A DNA stretch of 64,000 bases. Source: Seriola aureovittata (Eukaryota > Chordata > Actinopteri > Carangiformes > Carangidae). Numbering within the stretch: the stretch's first letter is position 1; every line of letters starts with the position of its first letter. Position numbers and translations under genes: made by a program. A model generated the notes under the pieces. That model saw only the letters and a list, made by a program, of their open reading frames with translations, did not search any database and was not told where the DNA came from. Where the stretch lies: positions 3,964,212 to 4,028,211 of the forward strand of contig NC_079374.1 of NCBI RefSeq assembly GCF_021018895.1, given 5' to 3'. Below, piece by piece: positions 23,235-34,599 of this stretch.

Positions 23235-24379
23235 ATATAAAAACAGTCATGGCGCATTGTTATCTCAGTCACCGTATTGCACAGTCTTTATGTTACGACC
23301 CAGCTAGGGGAAGCAGCTGGGAAAAGGGAAGCAACATAAAACCAGGTGTTATTGGTAAATCAAATTTATTGCGTAACCAGGAGGGTAAATAAGTAAACAA
23401 ATATACTAACAAGGCAAAAGTATAACTGAAGTAGGGGAACAGGAGGCAAAAAAAGAGCCTAACTATGCGATTCTAACCAACCCAAAAACACAAGAGGCGG
23501 CACCCCTGTTCTTAATGTGTCCAACAGTCTTTTTCTAAGGGTGTGATGCACAATCAGAATTTTAAACTTAGCCCAGTCCCCAACAATCACTACCAGCATC
23601 TCAAACCAAATCACAAATTACAAACACGTTCACAAAGGAGGTACAGAGGCGAGCTGCCTATCATTTCAGCTGCCACTAATGATGTGCGGGCCGGGCTCTT
23701 AAACTCTTTTCCTCTGAATGCTTAAACAGCTGCAGCTGTGGTGAGGACTGGCAGGATCATTGTCACACCAATAGGAGAAGCCGGCTGTGGAGTTGGAGGC
23801 TCCTCCTCTCTGCTCCGATCAATCGCGTTATGGAGGAATTACTAAAAAGGGTCACTTCTGCTTTTCTCTGGAAATCAGCTCCTGAATTTGTTTTGCACTT
23901 TGTTGGTTCGAACACCTGTGTCTAGCTGGAAGACACAGAACTGGGTGTGATTTTGACTTGGCGAGCCTCTTCGACGACTGCTATTTGTGAAAAAATTGTA
24001 ACTCCTATCAGAACCATGAGCAGACCATGACTGGCACAAGACCTGCATGCACTGCACATCTGGTTTTGGTGTTTCTACAGCCAAAAATTTGGACACAGGA
24101 GTGAGTTACAAAAAGAGTCACTTCTGCTTTTTTCTGGAAATCAGCTCTGAATTTGTATTGTAGTCAGTGGGGGAGGTGGAGGGCACTCCCATCACTTTGA
24201 GGCTCACTATTCAAATTCTGTAAGTCTCTGTGCTAAGGTAGACACTTTCTATGAAACAAGAAAAACACCCATGATAAAGTCTGAAACGGTCTAAAAATGA
24301 CTCAAAGCATAAACTGCGATTTTGTGTAAACCGAGATAGTTGTCAAAATACCGATTTAACCCAAAAGAGTCTCAAGGCT
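23235..24379. other. Intergenic DNA with probable repeat debris
   Basis: At 23290 TGTTACGACCCAGCT begins a stretch that resembles an LTR or other dispersed repeat, but its right end was not found. A sequence of about 50 bp around GGAAATCAGCTC occurs twice (23846 and 24112). No gene seen. Confidence 0.35.
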
Positions 24380-24429
24380 TGTGATATCTGAAATTTGGGC
24401 CTTTGAGGGCCTTCTCCCTGTTCTTTGTC

Positions 24430-24770
24430 CCTTCAATTTGGAGGTTGACGCCAGTGCTACAGGCAAAGCAGCTGTACTACTGAAGGAAGATGTGGTTGGT
24501 ATAGACCATCAGCTACTTGTACTAGAAGTTTCTAAAGCACCAGAAAAATATTTAACAGAAAATACATCTTGTTGTTGCCACTGCAACACTGAAACTATGT
24601 ATTGGCACTGGCCAGTCACCATGTGGTTGGATTTATTGATGAAAGTTTTCATTATAAAAATCAGAAAAGAAGATGTGGGAAAATGTTTTAGCAGTCCTGA
24701 GTAGACCACCTCCATGTTTGTTTTAAATCTTTTTATTTGACATTGTTTTAATCGTGTAGTTACAGTTAAC
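24430..24770 (+). repeat. Conserved upstream block of TAAR units, copy at gene 5
   Basis: Contains GGTTGACGCCAGTGCT, ACCATCAGCT, ATTTAACAGAAAA and CACTGCAACACTGAAAC in order, ending about 170 bp before the ATG. The same order recurs upstream of genes 7, 8, 11 and the 58931 pseudogene, and partly after gene 5. Function unknown. Confidence 0.6.
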
Positions 24771-24862
24771 ATTGTCAACAGGTAGTTAGATATGAGGAAA
24801 GTATGACATAGTCAGCCCTCTGAATAGTTGAATTTTGAATGTGGGAGGGGAGGAAGGAGAGA

Positions 24863-24870
24863 GATAAATC
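24863..24870 (+). promoter_or_regulatory. TATA-like box (GATAAATC) of TAAR gene 5
   Basis: It lies 76 bp before the ATG, following GGGAGGGGAGGAAGGAGA and preceding AGCTGTATG, as in the paralogues. Confidence 0.6.
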
Positions 24871-24938
24871 AGCTGTATGCCAAAGAGCTGTACTCAGAGA
24901 GCTGACAGAGCCCAGCAGCTTCTCCTCTCTCTCAGAAT

Positions 24939-26443
24939 ATGGAGGCCCTGGAAGAAGATGAACTCTGCTTTCCCCAACTCAACAACTCCTGCAGAAAGAC
25001 AATGCATTCTCACTTGGAGGCCACACTGATTTACAGTCTGCTGTCCTTCATCACTCTGCTCACTGTGGTTCTGAACCTGCTGGTCATCATCTCTATCTCC
25101 CACTTCAGGCAGAGATAGAATTTCTCTGCATGGCCTACAAAATTATCATCATTTTGCTTGCTGATGAAAACATTTGCAGATTAGAACATACAGACAGTAG
25201 TTTTATCTTCATGCTTAACATATAAGCATGTGTAGAACACATGCTTATATGTTTATCAGTGTTACTGTGAAAGCTAATGATCAGTATGATTATGGTGCTT
25301 TTGAGATTGTCAGCAAAAACACTATTGGAAAAATGATTACGAATGATTTGTCACATATCTGGCTGCTGCACATCCACTAACCTTCTCCTCTAGGATTAAA
25401 ATGAGAAATAGAAATATACATAGATGTTTTCTTGTTTCTGCCTTTGATGAACGCATACTGGTTATTTGAAAGTGCTTTTACAACTGTAATGATCTGATTT
25501 ATTTATTCATGTTGTTACAATACAGTTCATACATTTAGAATTATAACTGTCATTAACACTTGTTTTTACACCTGCTAGCCTACATCTAACATTGTGTTCA
25601 TTGTTGATATTGTATCTTTTCAGGCAGCTCCACACCACCACCAACCTCCTCCTCCTCTCTCTGGCTGTCGCAGACTTCCTTGTTGGTCTCCTGCAGATGC
25701 CAGGTGAAATCCTCCTTTTCCGAGGCTGCTGGATCCTTGGTGACTTTTTATGTGCTGTGAATTACTTTTTAGGTTACCTCACTGTCAGTGTTTCAGTAGG
25801 AAACATGGTGCTCATATCAATTGACCGCTATATGGCAATTTGTGACCCCATGTTTTACAACACCAAAGTCACTCTGAGAAGAGTTCAATACTGTGTTTAT
25901 CTGTGTTGGATATTTTCTGTTGTGCACAGCGCTTGGATACTGAGGGATTTCTTAAAACAACCCGACAGGTATAACACCTGTTATGGAGAGTGTGTAGTCG
26001 TACTTACTTATCTTGAAACAGCTGCAGATCTTCTTTTTACCTTTTTAGGCCCCATTGTTGTCATCACAATTTTGTATCTGAGAGTATTTGTGGTGGCTGT
26101 GTCTCAGGCTCGTGCCATGCGCTCTCACATTGCAGCTGTCACACTTCAGCATTCAGAGACTGTGAAAGCTAAGAAATCTGAATTGAAAGCAGCCAGGACT
26201 CTTGGTGTCGTTATAGTTGCATTTCTTCTGTGCAACAGCCCATATTATTGTTTCATTGTTGCGATTGAGAACAACTTGATTGGGGTATCAACTGCAGGCA
26301 TTGAGATTTGGCTGTTGTATTTCAACTCCTGTGTAAACCCTGTGATCTATGTGTTTTTCTACCCCTGGTTCAGAAAATCTATTAAACACATTGTTACACT
26401 TCAGATTCTGCAGCCTGGCTCCAGTCAGGCCAATTTAATGTAG
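24939..26443 (+). CDS. taar: TAAR gene 5: trace amine-associated receptor, Gly3.32/Asp5.42
   Basis: Exons 24939-25108 and 25624-26443 give 329 aa; intron 515 bp with GC donor and TTTTCAG acceptor. Landmarks: NNS glycosylation site at 15-17, N1.50 at 46, D2.50 at 74, Cys3.25 at 100, Gly3.32 at 107, DRY 124-126, GEC cysteine 180, Asp5.42 at 192, P5.50 at 200, CNSP at 260-263 (Asn6.48), Trp7.40 at 286, Tyr7.43 at 289 and NP at 295-296. TM7 reads NSCVNPVIY, a Val7.48 shared with genes 6 and 8. The tail reads SSQANLM, where all other young copies have SSEANLM. Homology with genes 6-8 continues through the 3' flank, which carries AATAAA at 26782. Confidence 0.96.
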
Positions 26444-27940
26444 AAAGAGACTGTGATGAATTTACTGAAACCAGTTATTTTTCTGTGAAGGGGAAATTAT
26501 TATTGCATTGTCTTAAAATACACTGAATGTACATGTCTCAAAGTTTGCAGATTCATGTTAATTGAATAGAATTGCCATTATATTCATATATACAGTAAGG
26601 AAATGTTTTATTACTTAACAAACAATCACTGACCATTGTTATCCTCTTATTCAGATATGATAACCTGAGATAAAAGCCACATGTAATGTTTTACAGCTGC
26701 TAGTTCAGAGCACTGACACCTGTTTTATTCCAGTTCAAGCACAAGTGACTTGCTTTCACTGACCGAGAAACAGTGTTTTTTAATAAATAAATGTAAATTT
26801 TGTTCTCAATTTGTTCTCTTCTTTACCTTAATCATATGGAATCAACAAGAGTATTGATAAAGTTCAGAACCGATAAGCACTAACAATAAGAGAAGCTGCA
26901 TTGGTAAAATCCATGTTGCCCATTTTAACCCTAAAACATTACAGTATTATAATATTACACTTCCCTCTTTAATCTGCAAATGTTCTAGGGGATACTTGTG
27001 GAGCTACATTTGTACCAGTTACACCAGCTGTACAAAAATGTTTTTACTGTAAAACAATTCCAGTAACACAAACACACAATTAGAGAAACCACCACAAATA
27101 AAAAGGAAGGCAACATTTGATGTCAGAGCTCACTGATACAAAATAAATATCTTATTAAAATGTTGTTTGCTACAGCCCCACAATCTGTCTGATCTGTCCC
27201 CTGGGTTTGAAGGTCATCGGTCATTAATCACCACCTATTGATTCTGCCTTCCACTAAACCCCCAGAATAATAAACATGTAAACAGTTGTTTAAGATTGTT
27301 AGGCCTTTACAAAGTCAAAGTATAAATGTGATGATGTTACTGTTTTTCACTGCTTCACTCATTGACTGTGTCCGGACTCAGTCACTTGTTCATTTATGAA
27401 ATACTCGTCATGTCACAGACACTCAATAGTTTATGTTATGCCACAGTCATTTCAGATCAGCCTATGAACTGCTCCCTGAAGCTTTCAGTGCATGAGTGCA
27501 GAGTACAGAAAAATCCCCAAACCAATGTGGAATTTGCTGAGGAATAGGGAACCTATTTGATAGTGTTATGCCACTAAAACTGATGAGTCTCCATTTACCC
27601 TGCTGAGATATAGACATAAATGAACTTAGCCAAATATCATGTTGTTTTTGAGTTTCCTGTGACAACCACTGGTTGTGCATTATGGTGATACTTCAGTGTG
27701 GCTGGTTCCCACAAAAGATTTTGCAGGACCTTTTTCTCCATTGTCCCCAATCACAAGTCAGCCAAAGAATACTCTACATTTGGACCTTTCTGAACCTTTG
27801 AGGGCCAGCATGTATTTGACAGCATTAAAGATCTTCTTTCCAGTGGTCCAGGGCTGACCCTTCCTTCTGCTGTCCCGACAAGGTGGAGGTTGACGCCAGT
27901 GTTGCAGGCACAGCAGCTGAACTACGTTGTAGCTGTGGTT
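26444..27940. other. 3' flank of TAAR gene 5 (duplicated with genes 6-9)
   Basis: Paralogous to 31336-32460, 34600-35750, 36600-37560 and, in part, 46074-46730. AATAAA at 26782-26787 follows CAGTGTTTTTT. The end (27870-27940) is the start of the conserved upstream block, cut off where the inverted-repeat element begins. No protein-coding evidence. Confidence 0.6.
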
Positions 27941-29560
27941 GGGAATAAATAATGCATTAGGAATGCATTGGAATTTTCTTTAGAAACCCACAAAATTTCA
28001 CCTTTTTTCTACAAAATTGCACCTTTTTTCTGAGTCACCCAGCTCTCTCATACCTGCACGTAGAAATGTGATTCAAACTATGAAACGGAGGAAAACTTCT
28101 GCTCTCTCAAAAAGACAGGAACTGTTTTACATAACATGTAAACTTTTCAAACTGTGAGCACTCAAAGGAGGAGTGCAAATCACTTTTTCTTCAAAGTTAG
28201 AGTGAAAGCGTCAGTTGGCTAGAGTGCGTGAAGCAGTAAAAAAATAACCTTTATTTTTATTTTTAACTCGAGCTCACGGCCAAACCGTAAAAAGGAGACA
28301 AATAATTCTTTCTGAAAATGTAGACATAGTTGTTGGGATTCATAAAATGTAACTTTGACTGGCAGGGTCTGCACAAAATTTAAACGGGGGTGCCGAGTCC
28401 GGCAGCAATACCTGTCTCAATCTCATTGACACCTAATGTAATCGCCTTTTTTTTTCAAAAGAATCTCACTCTGTCTTCGCACTGAGCTTACTCACTCATT
28501 TTAAGGAATATCTGAATAAAATAGAGACTGTAGAAACTTCTGGCTTCAGTGTCTCTCACGGTGTTTTCGGTTTTTGAAAAGAAGTAACAGTTTTCTCATA
28601 ATTTGCAGTTGTTTGAAGCCATGTAGAAGCCATATTCTGGGCAGATTTTCACATTGCAATGGCAACGGCAGCTCCTGACCTGTGTGCGTGCCTGCGTGCG
28701 CCTAGCAACCAGATAACCAACTCTCCAAGCTCCGCTAGCTTTACATTAGCCGCATGTTAGGTCTTAAATTACATTTAGTTAGGTCTTGTTTTGTTAAATG
28801 AGTGAATGAAGTTGTGACGGTCTCCGCTGAGACAGAGGAGAGGAGAAGCTACTAGCCCTCTCTCGCTGTCACTTCTAGTCGCGTTGCTCTCCTCCCCAGT
28901 AATGTTAAATTTAGCACAGAAAAAAACATAATAGTGGTAATTTAAATAGCGATTCGTGGGATTTATTAACCTTCAGGGGTCCCTCTGTCCTTTTTTGGAC
29001 ATTTTCTTCACTTTTCTTTTTTGATTTGCTGATCATTTTGGCTGTGTTACAGCTGAAGGTATGGATTTCTGCAAGAAAGTGTCTTTTTTGATATTTTTTA
29101 AAAATCTAATGTCAGTTACTGTTACTGGTCTATTATACACTGGTAACACATTTTGTTCCCTCTGGGGTTCCTTGCGTCCAAAAAAGGACACACAAAGAAA
29201 ATGCTATAAAATCATCATATATCAATATTTTTTTCTGCTTTTTTTTGCATAAATCTCTTAAACCACTTCAGTTCTGCTCAAACCTACAAAATGTTTATTA
29301 GTTTTTAGGATTTTAACCCTTTAAATGCCAGTTTGAAGACATGTTGCCTCTTGTTTTATTAAAAAAAACACCACAGAATATGAGATATTTCCCACATAAT
29401 ACATGATGGAGGGATGTGACATTGTTTTATATCAGAGTCTTTTATATCAAGACATTTCTCAAAACCAGAATATGATCAGGGTGACTTTTGAACACTGGAA
29501 ATAAATCATGTACTCATCCCGGCAGTAGCCCCCGTGGCACTCAAAATTTCCCTGGAATTT
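27941..29560. mobile_element. 5'-truncated copy of the inverted-repeat element (~1.6 kb)
   Basis: Collinear with 38128-39797, including the CTTCAGGGGTCCCTCTGTCC segment and the right end GCCCCCGTGGCAC. About 210 bp of the left end found in the other copy is missing, and the break joins directly to the conserved upstream block. No transposase; small open frames inside are not conserved domains. Confidence 0.65.
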
Positions 29561-29730
29561 TCTAGTTAGAATTATCATTTTAAGTGATTTATCATAATAT
29601 ATGATGACCTGAAATGAAAGCCATTACGTTATGTTTTGCAACTGCTAGTTCAGAGAACTGGTAACTTTTTTATTAGTTTGACATACTCAGCCTAGATGAA
29701 TTTTTAATGTGGGAGGGAAGGAAGGAAAGA

Positions 29731-29738
29731 TATAAATC
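29731..29738 (+). promoter_or_regulatory. TATA box (TATAAATC) of TAAR gene 6
   Basis: A consensus-like TATAAAT 74 bp before the ATG. Genes 4, 5, 9, 10, 11 and 12 have GATAAAT at the same place. Confidence 0.65.
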
Positions 29739-29804
29739 AGCTGTATGACCAATAGCTTTACTGAGAGAGCTGTCAGAGCTCAGCAGCTTCTCCTCTCTCT
29801 GAAT

Positions 29805-31335
29805 ATGGAGGCCCTGGAGGAAGATGAACTCTGCTTTCCTCAGCTCAACAACTCCTGCAGGAAGACGATGCACTCTTACTTGGAAGCCACACTGATTTAC
29901 AGTCTGCTGTCCTTCATCACTCTGCTCACTGTGGTTCTGAACCTGCTGGTCATCATCTCTATCTCCCACTTCAGGCAGAGATGATATTTCTCTGCATGAC
30001 CTAAAAATATTTTATTTGTATCCAGTTATAAACAGGAAGAAATGGCTTTGAGCGAGGCATTATTTTGTTTGCTAATGAAAACATTTGCAGAATAGAACAT
30101 ACAGACAGTAGTTTTATCTTCATGTTTAACATATAAGTATGTGTAGAACACAAGCTTATATGTTTATCATTGTTACTTTGAAAGCTAATGATCAGTATGA
30201 TTATGGGGATTTTGAGATAGTCAGCAAAAACACAATTGAAAAAATGATTACTAATGATTTGTCACATATCTGGCTGCTGTACATCCACTAACCTTCTCCT
30301 CTAGGATCAAAATGATACGTAGAAATATACATAGATGTTTTCTTTTTTCGGCTTATGATGAATGCATACTGGTTATTTAAAAGTGCTTATATGACTGATG
30401 CCGTGATATAGCTTCAGTACAGGTCATACATTTAGTATTATAACCTTGAATAACACTTATTTCTACAACTACTACATGTAATAATTGGTTCATTGTTGAT
30501 GTTCTATCATTTCAGGCAGCTCCACACCACCACCAACCTCCTCCTCCTCTCTCTGGCTGTCGCAGACTTCCTTGTTGGTCTCCTGCAGATGCCACCTGAA
30601 ATCCTCCTTTTCCGAGGCTGCTGGATCCTTGGTGACTTTATATGTGTTGTGAATTACTTTTTAGGTTACCTCACTGTCGGTGTTTCAGTAGGCAGCATGG
30701 TCCTGATATCAATTGACCGCTATATGGCAATTTGTGACTCCATGTTTTACAACACCAAAGTCACTCTGAGAAGAGTTCAATACTGTGTTTATCTGTGTTG
30801 GATATTTTCTGTTGTGCACAGCAGTTGGATACTGAGGGATTTCTTAAAACAACCCGACAGGTATAACACCTGTTATGGAGAGTGTGTAGTCGTACTTACT
30901 TATCTTGAAACAGTTGCAGATCTTTTTTTTGCATTTTTAGGCCCCATTGTTGTCATCACAATTTTGTATCTGAGAGTATTTGTGGTGGCTGTGTCTCAGG
31001 CTCGTGCCATGCGCTCTCACATTGCAGCTGTCACACTTCAGCGTTCAGAGACTGTGAAAGCTAAGAAATCTGAATTGAAAGCAGCCAGGACTCTTGGTGT
31101 CGTTATAGTTGCATTTCTTCTGTGCAACAGCCCATATTATTGTTTCATTGTTGCAGTTGAGAACAACTTGATTGCGACATCAACTGCAGGCATTGAGCTT
31201 TGGTTGTTGTATTTCAACTCCTGTGTAAACCCTGTGATCTATGTGTTTTTCTACCCCTGGTTCAGAAAATCTATTAAACACATTGTTACACTTCAGATTC
31301 TGCAGCCTGGCTCCAGTGAGGCCAATTTAATGTAG
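29805..31335 (+). CDS. taar: TAAR gene 6: trace amine-associated receptor, Gly3.32/Asp5.42
   Basis: Exons 29805-29974 and 30516-31335 give 329 aa; intron 541 bp, GC donor, ATTTCAG acceptor. Exon 1 encodes the same 57 residues as genes 7 and 8. Compared with gene 5, TM3 has GVSVGSM (Gly3.37, Ser3.42) and the segment after DRY reads CDSMFY in place of CDPMFY. Both changes are shared with gene 8. The proline at 84 (MPPEIL) is private. The TM5 start is VADLFFAFLGP, keeping Asp5.42. Position 6.48 is Asn. The start at MEALEEDEL is preferred over the in-frame ATG at 29745, which lies only 14 bp past the TATA box and so upstream of a plausible transcription start. AATAAA at 31679. Confidence 0.96.
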
Positions 31336-32419
31336 AAAGAGACTGTGATGTATTTACTGAAACCGGTTATTTTTCTGTGAGGGGGAAATTATTATCGCAT
31401 TGTCTTAAAATACACTGAATGTACATGTCTCAAAGTTTGCAGATTCATGTTAATTGAATAGAATTGACATTATATTTATATATACAGTAAGGAAATGTTT
31501 GATTACTTAACAAACAATCACTGACCATTGTTATCCTCTTATTCAGATATGATAACCTGAGATAAAAGCCACATGTAATGTTTTACAGCTGCTAGTTCAG
31601 AGCACTGACACCTGTTTTATTCCAGTTCAAGCACAAGTGACTTGCTTTCACTGACTGAGAAACAGTGTTTTGTTTTTTAATAAATAAATGTAAATTTTGT
31701 TCTCAATTTGTTCTATTCTTTACCTTAATCATATGGAATCAACAAGAGTATTGATAAAGTTCAGAACCGATAAGCACTAACAATAAGAGAAGCTGCATTG
31801 GTAAAATCCATGTTGCCCATTTTAATCCTAATACATTACATCATTATGGAGTATGACTGATGGATGCACAACTTCACTGCTTCACTCATTGACTGTGTCC
31901 GGACTCAGTCACTTGTTCATTTATGAAATACTTGTCATGTCACAGACACTCAATAGTTTACATTATGCCACAGTCATTTCAGATCAGCCTATGAACTGCT
32001 CCCTGAGGTTTTCAGTGCATGAGTGCAGAGTACTGAAAAATCCCCAAACCAATGTGGAGTTTGCTGAGGAAAAGGGAAACCTATCTGATAGTGTAATGCC
32101 ACTAAGACTGACGAGTCTACATTTACCCTGCTAAGATATATACTATATATACATATATATCTATATGTGAACATAGACAAATATCATGTTGTTTTTGAGT
32201 TTCCTGTGACAACCACTGGTTGTGCATTATGGTGATACTTCAGTGTGGCTGGTTCCCACAAAAGATTTTGTAGGACCTTTTTCTCCATTGTTACCAATCA
32301 CAAGTCAGCCAAAGAATACTCTACATTTGGACCTTTCTGAACCTTTGAGGGCCAGCGTGTATTTGACAGCATTAAAGATCTTCTTTCCAGTGGTCCAGGG
32401 CTGACCCTTCCTTCTGCTG
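31336..32419. other. 3' flank of TAAR gene 6
   Basis: Paralogous to the gene 5 flank, with AATAAA at 31679-31684. Compared with gene 5 it lacks a segment of about 390 bp (27000-27330 region). No gene. Confidence 0.6.
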
Positions 32420-32740
32420 TCCCGACAAGGTGGAGGTTGACGCCAGTGCTGCAGGCACAGCAGCTGAACTACGTTGTAGCTGTGGTTGGTGTAGACCATC
32501 AGCTTGTCCCACAAGATTCAAAAGCACCAGACAAAATATTTAACAGAAAAGACATTTTGCTGCCGCTGCAACACTGAAACTCTGTATTGGTGACATTCAG
32601 TCACTATGTGGTGGGTCCTATTGATGAAAGTGTTCATGATGAAAAATATTTCAGCAGTCCTGAGCAGTTGACCGCAATGATTGGAAGATGTCGATCTCTT
32701 TTTGTTTGACCTTTTTTTCAATCAGGTAGTTACAGTTAAC
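32420..32740 (+). repeat. Conserved upstream block of TAAR units, copy at gene 7
   Basis: Same order of motifs as at 24430, ending where the GATA tract begins. Confidence 0.6.
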
Positions 32741-32745
32741 AACAT

Positions 32746-32834
<89 letters not shown>
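32746..32834. repeat. (GATA)n microsatellite
   Basis: About 22 units. Followed by ATAAAGTTTATTATTATTAG, the site that is occupied by the inverted-repeat element upstream of gene 8. Confidence 0.97.
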
Positions 32835-33010
32835 GTACATAAAGTTTATTATTATTAGACTATCATTTTAAGTGATTTATCATAATATATGATGACCTGA
32901 AATAAAAGCCATGCTTTGCAACTGTTAGTTCAGAGAACTGATAACTTTTTTATTAGTATGAGATACTCAGCCTAGATTAATTTTGAATGTGGGAAGGGAG
33001 GAAGGAAATA

Positions 33011-33018
33011 TATAAATC
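33011..33018 (+). promoter_or_regulatory. TATA box (TATAAATC) of TAAR gene 7
   Basis: Within ATATATAAATCAG, 75 bp before the ATG. Confidence 0.65.
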
Positions 33019-33085
33019 AGCTTTAGACCAAGAGCTTTACTGAGAGAGCTGTCAGAGCTCAGCAGCTTCTCCTCTCTCTCTGAAT

Positions 33086-34599
33086 ATGGAGGCCCTGGAG
33101 GAAGATGAACTCTGCTTTCCTCAGCTCAACAACTCCTGCAGGAAGACGATGCACTCTTACTTGGAGGCCACACTGATTTACAGTCTGCTGTCCTTCATCA
33201 CTCTGCTCACTGTGGTTCTGAACCTGCTGGTCATCATCTCTATCTCCCACTTCAGGCAGAGATGATATTTCTCTGCATGACCTAAAAATATTTTATTTGT
33301 ATCCAGTTATAAACATGAAGAAATGGCTTTGAGCGAGGCATCATTTTGTTTGCTGATGAAAACATTTGCAGATTAGAACATACAGACAGTAGTTTTATCT
33401 TCATGTTTAACATATAAGTATGTGTAGAACACAAGCTTATATGTTATATATTATGGGGATTTTGAGATAATCAGCAAAAACACTATTGACAAAATGATTA
33501 CTAATGATTTGTCACATATCTGGCTGCTGTAAATCCACTAACCTTCTCCTCTAGGATTAAAATGAGAAATAGAAATATACATAGATGTTTTCTTGTCTCT
33601 GCCTTTGATGAATGCATACTGGATATTTGAAAGTGCATTTACAACTGTAATGTTCTTATTTGTTTATTCATGTTGTGACAGTAGAGTTTATATGTTTTGA
33701 ATTAGAACCCTTAAAAATTTTTATGTCTACAACTACTACATGTAATAATTGGTTCATTGTTGATATTGTATCTTTTCAGGCAGCTCCACACTGCCACCAA
33801 CCTCCTCCTCCTCTCTCTGGCTGTCGCAGACTTCCTTGTTGGTCTCCTGCAGATGCCAGGTGAAATCCTCCTTTTCCGAGGCTGCTGGATCCTTGGTGAC
33901 TTTATATGTGTTGTGAATTACTTTTTAGGTTACCTCACTGTCAGTGTTTCAGTAGGAAACATGGTACTCATATCAATTGACCGCTATATGGCAATTTGTG
34001 ACCCCATGTTTTACAACACCAAAGTCACTCTGAGAAGAGTTCAATTCTGTGTTTGTCTGTGTTGGATATTTTCTGTTGTGCACAGCAGTTGGATACTGAG
34101 GGAGTTCTTAAAACAACCCGACAGGTATAACACCTGTTATGGAGAGTGTGTAGTCGTACTTACTTATCTTGAAACAGCTACAGATCTTCTTTTTACCTTT
34201 TTAGGCCCCATTGTTGTCATCACAATTTTGTATCTGAGAGTATTTGTGGTGGCTGTGTCTCAGGCTCGTGCCATGCGCTCTCACATTGCAGCTGTCACAC
34301 TTCAGCGTTCAGAGACTGTGAAAGCTAAGAAATCTGAATTGAAAGCAGCCAGGACTCTTGGTGTCGTTATAGCTGCATTTCTTCTGTGCAACAGCCCATA
34401 TTATTGTTTCATTGTTGCAGTTGAGAACAACTTGATTGGGACATCAGCTTCAGGCATTGAGCTTTGGTTGTTGTATTTCAACTCCTGTCTAAACCCTGTG
34501 ATCTATGTTTTTTTCTATCCCTGGTTCAGAAAATCTATTAAACACATTGTTACACTTCAGATTCTGCAGCCTGGCTCCAGTGAGGCCAATTTAATGTAG
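33086..34599 (+). CDS. taar: TAAR gene 7: trace amine-associated receptor, Gly3.32/Asp5.42
   Basis: Exons 33086-33255 and 33780-34599 give 329 aa; intron 524 bp, GC donor, TTTTCAG acceptor. Exon 1 matches genes 6 and 8. Exon 2 begins RQLHTATN (others TTTN or TSTN). TM3 keeps SVSVGNM and CDPMFY as in gene 5. TM5 starts TATDLLFTFLGP with Asp5.42 at 192; 6.48 is Asn; TM7 is NSCLNPVIY. The extracellular end of TM7 reads GTSASGIELW. The 3' flank is intact for about 250 bp, then a deletion removes the poly(A) segment used by genes 5, 6 and 9. The next AATAAA is at 34945. Confidence 0.96.

Noticed and set aside
23290..23830. A second kind of solo LTR beginning TGTTACGACCC
   Set aside because: No matching right end or target duplication was found, so only noted in the intergenic entry.
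24894..25103. Minus-strand open frames opposite TAAR exon 1 (MGDRDDDQQVQNHSEQSD type), recurring at most copies
   Set aside because: They are the antisense reading of exon 1. They recur only because exon 1 is duplicated, and show no splice or domain support.
29061..29252. Open frame MDFCKKVSFLIFF..., also at 39355
   Set aside because: Lies inside the inverted-repeat element. The two copies differ by indels that alter the frame start, and no domain is visible.
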